From Mucidula mucida (lineage: Eukaryota > Basidiomycota > Agaricomycetes > Agaricales > Physalacriaceae): 39,262 bases of DNA. Made by a program: the position numbers and the translations under genes. How positions within the stretch are numbered: position 1 is the stretch's first letter; the number at the start of each line of letters is the position of its first letter. Where the stretch lies: the NCBI GenBank assembly GCA_015501055.1, contig JADNYV010000320.1, positions 1 through 39,262 on the forward strand. The letters run 5' to 3'. The notes beneath the pieces were generated by a model, which saw only the letters and a program-made list of their open reading frames with translations, made no database searches and had not been told where the DNA came from. Of this stretch, positions 32,122 to 39,262 are shown one piece after another.

Positions 32122-33339
32122 ATGGCGTTCAACGCGACAACCTCCGACTTCTCCGCGGTGTACACCGACACGGACCTGCTCTCGCTCAACTGGGCGGAGC
32201 GGCAGTGGCTCGCGTGGTATGTGTGGATCAACAACCCGGTCATTGCGACGGGCTTGATGAGCTTTTTGATGCATGAAGTAAGTCTTCTAATTTTCTTACA
32301 CCGTGGAAATGTGGCGCTGACTGGGTAATATTGATAGATTGTGTACTTTGGGCGGGCGATACCGTGGATCATCATCGACGCGACGCCGTTCTTCCGCCGG
32401 TGGAAGCTGCAGCCCACGAAGATTCCGACCGCCAAAGAGCAGTGGGAGTGCACGAAGCTGGTCCTGTTCTCGCATTTTACGGTTGAGCTTCCGACGGTGA
32501 GTTTTCACGTTCTTTCTCTCGTCTGTGCTCTGAGGCTGATGGTTGGGGGCGCAGATTTGGCTGTTCCATCCTCTAGCAGAGGCTATCGGCATGTCGACAT
32601 ATCAAGTTCCGTTCCCGTCATGGCAGACGATGGTACCTCAGGTCTTTCTGTTCTTCTTTGTCGAGGACTTTTGGCATTGGGCAGGTAAGCCACCTCGTCG
32701 CGTTCACCGCATGCAACTGACGCGCTTCGCCAAGCCCACCGCGCGCTCCACGTCGGCGCGCTCTACAAGTACATTCACAAAATCCACCACAAGTACCCCG
32801 CGCCCTTCGGGCTCGCCGCAGAATACGCGCATCCCGCCGAGGTGCTCATCCTTGGAACGGGCACCCTCATCGGCCCACTCGTCTACTGCTACTTTACACA
32901 AAACCTCCACATCGTCACCATGTACATATGGATCACCCTCCGCCTGTTCCAGACTATCGATGCGCACAGTGGCTATGGTACGTGTAATAATTTTTCCCTT
33001 GTTCGCACTTCTCACGCCCCCTACCCCTCTTAAGACTTTCCCTGGTCTCTGCAGCACATCATCCCATTCTGGGCTGGCGCCGAGCACCACGACTTCCACC
33101 ACATGACGTTTACGAGCAACTTTGCCACCTCGTTCCGGTGGTGGGATAGGCTCTTCGGTACCGACGTCAACTACCTCAGGTACCGCGAGCGCCTGCGCAA
33201 GTCTGTCGCGGCGAACAAGGCCATGTCCAAGGAGGAGCGCCTGGCCGTGGAGCAGCGATTAATGGAGCAGTTCGAGGCGGAAGGCGCCGTCGCTGAGGCG
33301 GATGTGTATAATGGGCAGCAGAAGAGTAAAGTCGCATAG
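32122..33339 (+). CDS. ERG25: C-4 methylsterol oxidase (ergosterol biosynthesis), 330 aa
   Basis: Five exons: 32122-32277, 32338-32496, 32555-32684, 32735-32977 and 33035-33339 (993 nt, open). It is a membrane di-iron oxygenase of the fatty acid hydroxylase superfamily that oxidises the C-4 methyl groups of sterol precursors in the ER. The histidine boxes are complete: HRALH (about 150-154), HKIHH (163-167) and HHDFHH (247-252). Also visible are the ERG25 context [39 protein letters not shown] and [14 protein letters not shown], and hydrophobic spans in the first half. Length matches fungal ERG25. The C terminus (GQQKSKVA) is lysine-containing but shows no strict KKXX signal. The fourth exon border falls just before the first His box and is fixed by frame. 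A functional single-copy-type gene. Confidence 0.95.
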
Positions 33340-33857
33340 AGAAAGATGACAACGTATATATTCACTTATTCGCATAGTAATAATAATAGCTCAGACGACG
33401 CATACTGTCGAGTTGTTTCAACCGTCCATTCGCCCTTCATATGCTCATATGGCGCTGATTGAGCTCAGCGTCAACGCCACATGCCGTCATATGATTTTCA
33501 GACGTCGTTCTATCGCCTGAATTAGTGCATCAGATTGAGAAGCTGCGAAAACTGAACATCAAAGCAAAGGGCCATTTTTGTAGATCTCCATGGATATCGC
33601 GTTGCTGCTGCCGAATTACTTGCTGCAGCGAGGGACAATTTCACCCCATCTGTAGGCGTCAGCGCTTCTGCTGCTCCCGCCCTATGATATTGTCTTGGCC
33701 CCGCATTCACGAGCACGTAGCCTGATGGAATGCAATGACTCTTCCAAAGGAGATGAGTAAATCTATATACCCTAGTATGGAGGGCCAATTTCGTCGCGCG
33801 CGCCCGTCGTCGCTGTGCTCGGAGAAGAGCATTCTATCCTACTCGGACGCTACACAT
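33340..33857. other. Intergenic between two convergent units
   Basis: Holds the 3' ends of the sterol gene (+) and of the 7TM-like pseudogene (-). A short AATAATAATAG stretch occurs near 33380. No coding signal. Confidence 0.5.
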
Positions 33858-35193
33858 CTAATTCCTCCGCCGATCAGAGTCCAGTTCCAGAGTCAACGTA
33901 TGCCCACTGGAAGCATTAGCGGTCGCCTCATTGTCCTCCGAGACTCCGCCATCAAGTTCGATTTGGACCCAGCTGAGCGAGAGCGTCGGACGTCGAGAAC
34001 TGCTGCTGAAGATCGTAATCGACAACAGAGTAGAACGTCTCCGAGAAAGTCTGGAAAGAGAGACGAAGATCAAGTCCCTGGAGTTTACTCAGTACATGTT
34101 TCGTAGAAACTACAACCTACGCACAGAGAAGTGAGGCATGAAATACTCGAGTTCAGAGCGAACATTGCGAATAAGCTGTAATCGCCTAACATTAAGAAGG
34201 CTGGCATGAATGAGCTTACAAGTCGGAGCGCGGGCTTGAGGGAAAATACATACCCAGAAGAGGCAGTAAATCGCGCCGGACTCCACAAGAATGAATAAGA
34301 CATTCTCCACAAAGGTTGTCCGATTCGTTCTGCCCCCATAAGCGACCTTGATGGACCGCATATACTGCCTACAGCTTGAATGAGGCGGCGATGTTCAAGA
34401 ACACGTCTTTACACTTACCATACTTTGTAGCCACAGAGAATTGTTGTGCTGAAGTTTGTCACCAAAAGGCAGAATGTGCCCAACATGTTGGTCACAGTAA
34501 AATCAACTTTTCCAGTCAAAATCGCGGTTGCAATCGACGTAGCTGTCAAACAGAGCTGTAAGGACTCTGACTAGTATTCTGGGCATGACAATATTACCCG
34601 CCGTCGCCACCAAGAGAATGGCAAGATATGCACGAACGAGAGCATTGTCGTACCAGATGCACCACGTCCTCCAGACCACGACGACATCACTGAGGAAGTA
34701 CTACAATGCTTTGATGAGGCTCTTATGGCGAGCGTCTATGGAAAGAACTGAAATCGGTACGCCGCAATATCATAGTGGCGAAGGAGATCCTGTCGCACTC
34801 CGCCTTGAGCCATGGCGGATTGTATTCAGCGCCTGCCGACAATGCAGGAAACTGTATGCTGTAGAACTCTGTTCTCAGATACACATGCGCTGTGGATATC
34901 CCAAACATAACGAGCATGATGAGAAACAGAACAGAGCGAGCGTACGAGGTGCGCAGGCCGTTGTGGCTAGAGATTCTGTCAGTGGCTTTTACCCTGAAAT
35001 GACAGGAACACACATGAGTAGAACGAGCGACATGAGGACTGCTGTCGCGTAAACACCTGTAATGCGCAGTGCTAATTAGAACCCTACAGAGAAATGAAGC
35101 CGAAGATTCACCATGTGACGCGTACTCAACGTTAGTTTGGACAAGTGAGGCTGTAGCACAATGCGCGTCGCTGTCAGTAATCAAGTCTGACAT
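33858..35193 (-). pseudogene. Multi-pass membrane protein, decayed paralog of the 19904-21304 gene
   Basis: The whole gene is recognisable on the minus strand with matching exon order: MSDLITDSDAHCATASLVQT, a short exon VYATAVLMSLVLL, ARSVLFLIMLVMFGISTAHV, DVVVVWRTWCIWYDN, TNMLGTFCLLVTNFSTTI and VENVLFILVESGAIYCLFW. Lesions are several. The donor after the third exon reads TTCAGT where the intact copy has GTTAGT (about 34751). Single-base losses near 34190 and 34170 break the MLGDY---ELEYFMPHF segment. A deletion of roughly 15 nt removes part of the last helix near 34060. The ends FYSVVDYDLQQQF and HTLTLELDSDRRRN are in different frames. An alternative acceptor (GTAAG at about 34222) would bypass two shifts but give an altered loop. 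It is unlikely to make a functional protein. Confidence 0.82.
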
Positions 35194-35249
35194 CCTTGCG
35201 CACTGTCGAGGATTCTTTGGTATACTTTTCAGCAGTTCGGTTGTCCAGC

Positions 35250-35299
35250 ATTTATACTGCTTAATTCAAAATGAGGATAAAAACTTACGGGTGTCAAGG
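35250..35299 (-). promoter_or_regulatory. Conserved promoter module of the decayed 7TM-like copy
   Basis: Reverse complement shows CCTTGACACCCGTA (35286-35299) and TATAAAT (35250-35256), about 57 nt before the ATG at 35193. The 14-mer and the box CAGTATAAATG are identical to those of the intact gene at 19904, though the rest of the upstream sequence has diverged. Confidence 0.7.
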
Positions 35300-37889
35300 C
35301 GAGATCAACGTTTCTGAAGATGAGGTTGACTTGTGATCGACAACCTTCGTTCAAGCTGTTGATCGTTACCGATCAAACCTGGAAGACCTCACTGAAGCGG
35401 TCAGAACGGAGGACCTAGCACTTTCATGCGCGCCGAAGACTTGCGGTGAAGTTACTGGGAAAGCGATAACAGAAAGATTCATCGATATCTGCAGTTACTG
35501 GACGCCGTGTCATACGACGAGGTGACGAGAATGAGTACCTGTGACGAAGTCGAGTCGTGAGGCCAACAATAGAATAAGGTTCAGGCATCTTACTGATTAT
35601 GGTGGAGTATCGAATGAATCAGGCGATGCTGAAATTACACCATCCAGGCGGAACAGTGCTCTCCGTTAGGTACATCCAATCGTCGACGAGAGTACTGCTC
35701 AATGCTGTCAATGTAGTCACCCTTCCACAACACTTGATCACCAACGAAAACAGGGGGCGGCGCAGATCATGTACGGTTAGTGTATGTCTGCGTCTTATTA
35801 TTATTCACTGAAGTAAGTAGAGGATCATGAGGCGAAGCCCTCGTCGTGAACGGACTTCCTGGAGGGCCGAATTCATTCCAGAGAGCACCTTGTACATCAC
35901 CTTGGTCTTATGGAATGACGTATAGTTCTGAGGAATCTAAGCCAAGTATAGGTCAGTTCCAGTAGGAAACATTGGAACCGCTTGAAGATACGAGGGATGA
36001 TTCTGGGGAGCGGGGCTTATTCGACGGCTGCAGAGATACGAAGATGTTCGAAGAAGAGTGACTTGGCGACATACTGTCATGTCCGAGGACGAACCAGCGA
36101 AGAACATGGCGGTGTGAATCAAGACGCGTCAGTATCACGTGGAATGACTCCGAAAATCCCGGTCTTTCTCGCTGCAGCTGTGTGTGGACCATGGTGGTAT
36201 CCGGCTTGTATCCGGCAGACTGCTTTGCGATATCGCTACTGTTGACTCTGCTACGCGTTCAAATTCGGGGCTGCTAGCGTCGGGTACCTGGAGACCCTTG
36301 AATTAGGCATAATCAAAATGCAATTCAAGGACATTCCTCGATGTTTCCCAGGAGACTAGACAGTGCTTTCGATTTACGGCTTTCCCAAATTATTGGATAG
36401 TATGCCTTCGGAATGGATTCGAACGCTTCCGTTCCCTGTTTTTGGGCTATCAAGGTCTTGTAAACATTATTGCTCATAGCACTTATTACTATCAATGATG
36501 CTAGTTACCTGCCCTCTTAGACTAATTCTTTCCTTATGTTTGCTACCAAGAACCAAGAGCATCGAGTGCGTTACGATCTCAAGTAGTCTTCCCTAGGCAC
36601 ACTATACACCTCGTGGGTGCTAGATAGCTGAGCTTACCATACGGGAATCAGAGTGGTTGATGTGCTGTGCCGGCGGAAGAGCTTTAAGCAAAAAAGTCCC
36701 TTTTTCTTCGCTGTCTTCTTCTTCTGAGAATAGCAAGAACGGTGAGGTGGGACGCGTTGGTGAGGCCGCCACTACATCAATCGGAGTACCAATTCGGGCG
36801 ATGCCGTGTTCCGTGATATGCAAAGTATACTTTCTGAGGACAGCGGGAGAAATTGTAGCAGTCAAACACGGATTCGTTTACGCAGAAAGTGGGCCAGAAC
36901 GCGATACGCGTCGGACGCACGCGCGTGTGACGCTGATCCCGAAATATCCGAATGAACCTTCCTCTTTGGTTGGTCTTCGGTCGTATCGATGTAAGTCCAA
37001 AACGAATGACAGCGGGTCACCTTCAGGCTCATAAACCAACCGCGCTAGTCATTCCGAGCCGCGTTCGACCCTTGAGCAAAATGGGAGGGAGACGAGAATG
37101 GAAGTGCAGTACCGATCAACAAAGATTCGAACATCATGTGTTCGGCGAGCTCGTTAAATCGAAGCCGGAAATCTGCCGGAAGATGTGATCACTGATTGGC
37201 TCGTTGGCGCACTATGGCTTCCTTTTTCGTCTCCCTCCCACTTCGCACAAGGATCCGAAGCGGGTCGGAACGCCTTGCACAATGCTCGATATCGGTCTGG
37301 ACCATTTCCTTTTAGGTTCAACTCAGTCATTTTGCTCGTTCTCCGTCATTTGGTAAGGATGAGGGTGAGTGACATGTCCGCTCGTCTCACTGGGATTACA
37401 GTACGTCACGGTGGAGGGTTGTCCCTCAACACACATGGACGTCACCGCCACTGAACATTCATGGCAATACAGACAGCCTGCTAGAACTGCAGGACAGTCG
37501 AGCTTCGAGCAACCATCAAACTTGGCCTCGATGTCCTCTGTACATTTCAAGGTTTCACGAATTCTTGCTGAGAATGCATTTACAGCATACCCCGGTGTGA
37601 ACATTATGGGCTTCGAATTCCTGATGGTAATGCACGCGAGATTTCTTGACAACGCTTCTCATCAGCCCCGGGGCCTCATCTCGGACAAGTCCATAGGTAT
37701 ATAAGAAAACCAAGTCTGCTCCTCTTCTGTCTAACACGTTCGGCGCGTTTCGCCACTCTACTTACATCTATTAGCGGGTCTTTTTACACGACCACGAGCG
37801 CACCTCATTGCTCTTCGCTTCCTGCGTAACCTATATCCTCCCTGTCTGATACCCGCGATCTATATCGCTTTTTCATCATTCGCTGCTCA
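35300..37889. other. Long gene-poor interval
   Basis: No recognised domain on either strand. It includes the second copy of the dispersed segment (36080-36160). The frame 36657-37034 (+) has a Ser-rich start but nothing identifiable. The last part is the upstream region of the gene at 37890, with a TATATCGC stretch near 37860. Confidence 0.4.
36080..36160 (+). repeat. Dispersed homologous segment, copy 2
   Basis: Counterpart of 24443-24530. ATGTCCGAGGACGAACC, then ACATGGCGGTGTGAATC and CGTCAGTATCACGTGGAATG align with the first copy, but the reading frame carries stops, so this copy looks decayed. Confidence 0.48.
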
Positions 37890-38754
37890 ATGAAGGTGCC
37901 TACTTTCCGCCCTCGACTTAGGATCAACACCAAGGCATACCACAGTCTCTCTCCCGCTTCCTTCTTGTGCTAATATGAATAGAAGTTAGAGGTGAACCAC
38001 GACAATTCGAGTGGTTCGGTGACGCCTACACTCGCGCGTTATACGCCGCCGACTCCCGACGAGGAAGAAGTACGTTTGATCTTTCCCCCTAAGATTCATC
38101 TAACAGCTTTCTAGCTTCATACTTCACCTCTTACGACCGCGACACCAACAAGGCTCACATTCCTTGCGATATGGGATCCGGAGTCGGAGCAATATTCCCT
38201 GCCTCCATTTGTTCAATTTGTAGACGAACAAGACCCTCCTTGCCTAGAAGTGCACGAAGACGAGGGATTCTACGACTCATTGCATTCAAGTCATCCTGAA
38301 TGCGAACCACATCTTGTTCGTATGATCCCTGCAGTATAATATGACTCCATTCTAACAACATCGACAGTCTTCACGATTTTCCACGTCTACGACATCCACC
38401 TCTAATTTCGTCACTGTATCTGTCCCGCCCACGCCCATGCACTTCTTAGATTTCCCTCCGCCGCCCACTGGCAGAAAATCTCGCGGCGAGCAGTCACGTC
38501 CGGGAACCGCCGAGTCTTTCCCTCCTACTCCTACGAAATCCTTTTTCCGCGATCAACAACCCGGATCGAGTACCGGTTCTCTAACATCATTCATATCTCG
38601 GAAACCCTCCTCCCGCTCCACCAGGCCATCTTCCAAGAGATCCTTCTCGGTCCCAGCGGGTCCCGAATCTCCTCTCAGCTTCTTGAGGAGGCGCGTTAGC
38701 AGCATTCGGGGGCCGACGACAATGTTTGGGTCATCATTGACCTGGAGAATGTAA
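37890..38754 (+). CDS. Ser/Thr/Pro-rich hypothetical protein, about 232 aa
   Basis: Proposed exons: 37890-37895 (ATG AAG only), 37983-38069, 38115-38333 and 38368-38754, total 699 nt, open. The sequence reads MKKLEVNHDNSSGSVTPTL, then YTPPTPDEEE, LTFLAIWDPESEQYSLPPF, LEVHEDEGFYDSLHSSHPE, STSTTSTSNFVTVSVPPTP, and a basic Ser-rich end (SRKPSSRSTRPSSKRSFS). Repeated S/T-P sites suggest a disordered phosphoprotein. I recognise no domain. Support comes from three introns that all keep frame, with good borders for the first two. Weak points are the 6-nt first exon and the 34-nt third intron, shorter than any other here. The minus strand is also open over 38155-38361 and 38553-38837. Confidence 0.58.
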
Positions 38755-39262
38755 TCAAAGAGCGTATGGTCTGTGTTTGAGTGCGCGCTGGACGCGCCAT
38801 ATACGTACCCGAACATCCTAACGGGCGCCTCGGACAAAGCGTCTTAGTCTCAAATGCTTCAGTACTTCTATACGCAAAATTGGGTCAGTGGTTTGTATCT
38901 TGGGAACGGTGGTTGTACAAATGGAGGGTTCACAGCGCTGCTTGTGGGTGTCGCGGACAGTACCCAACGAACATTTACGAATTTAGACGATACGGTGCAT
39001 ATGATGAGTATTACGAGCCACAAATGTTGTATGTAGTTCTATCATGACACGTATGAAAACGAAGCAAGAGCAATATGCGCTGAGGTTCCTTTTTCGGAAA
39101 CAAACTTGAACCCCTTTTGGCATAGGATGATCGATCGTTCTTGGTTTCGTTCGTTCAACTGCCCTGGTTGCCTACCACTCTTGACATCGATGATACTCCG
39201 ACTGTGCTGCCCAGCAAACACTTTTAGATCAGGTACCCGCAGAAAGGACATTTTCCCACGAA
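38755..39262. other. Right flank, no gene recognised
   Basis: Short frames on both strands only. Any gene here would continue beyond the window edge. Confidence 0.4.

Noticed and set aside
32704..33102. 132-residue minus-strand frame
   Set aside because: Antisense shadow of the ERG25 exon with the histidine boxes.
36400..36480. Possible tRNA on the minus strand (GTTCGAATCC-like B box)
   Set aside because: The bases flanking the loop do not form a T stem, and no acceptor stem or D arm can be drawn.
38553..38837. 94-residue open frame on the minus strand with natural-looking composition
   Set aside because: It is the reverse of the Ser/Pro-rich exon at 38368-38754. It has no consistent splice partner, whereas the plus strand joins over three introns. 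Not fully excluded.
1..39262. Autonomous transposon, CRISPR array or prokaryote-type operon
   Set aside because: No transposase, reverse transcriptase, terminal repeats, regular spaced repeats or bacterial gene order is visible.

Overview
The window reads as nuclear DNA of an agaricomycete (mushroom-forming basidiomycete). Genes are dense in exons, almost all introns are 41-65 nt GT-AG introns (two look like GC-AG), and the recognisable families are typical of that group: Zn2Cys6 and C2H2 regulators, BTB proteins, lineage-specific multi-pass membrane proteins, secreted esterases, and a fungal kinase-like protein with an E-x-K segment. All splice models below were made by hand from reading-frame continuity, splice signals and comparison between copies inside the window. 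No database was searched.

Layout. 1-5.9 kb: two tandem paralogous 7TM-like membrane proteins of one family (the first cut by the left edge, the second complete at 4340-5934), with a broken kinase-like gene between them. 6.8-8.2 kb (-): a decayed two-finger C2H2 gene. 8.2-13 kb: gene-poor, with one small Ser/Pro-rich conserved-looking gene on the minus strand (10949-11403). 13.0-15.0 kb (+): an intact Zn2Cys6 transcription factor with a 13-nt micro-exon, convergent with 5-formyltetrahydrofolate cyclo-ligase (15381-16289, -). 16.6-17.3 kb (-): a secreted SGNH/GDSL esterase. 18.2-18.5 kb (-): a doubtful small ORF.

18.7-23.9 kb is a duplication-rich, decaying block: a 5' fragment of a type-B carboxylesterase (+), an intact 7TM-like gene (19904-21304, +), and a near-complete carboxylesterase on the opposite strand whose central exons (oxyanion hole and nucleophile serine) are missing. 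The second member of that 7TM family is a pseudogene at 33858-35193 (-). Both duplicated pairs keep recognisably conserved upstream sequence.

25.3-33.3 kb is the conserved housekeeping core: a BTB protein (-), head-to-head with a roughly 1600-residue Num1/Mcp5/ApsA-type cortical anchor (+; coiled coil, RG-rich segment, Q-T-D/E motif array, Num1-type PH domain), then the C-4 methylsterol oxidase ERG25 (+). 35.2-39.3 kb is mostly gene-poor, with a Ser/Pro-rich hypothetical gene at 37890-38754.

There is no operon-like logic. Intact single-copy genes (folate metabolism, sterol synthesis, nuclear/organelle positioning) alternate with lineage-specific families undergoing duplication and loss. The most unusual features are the esterase that lost its catalytic core next to otherwise clean exons, the conserved promoter module of the 19.9 kb/35.2 kb membrane-protein pair, intron turnover between the tandem paralogs, and a Q-T-D/E motif array in the Num1-like protein that could be a dynein light-chain binding array.
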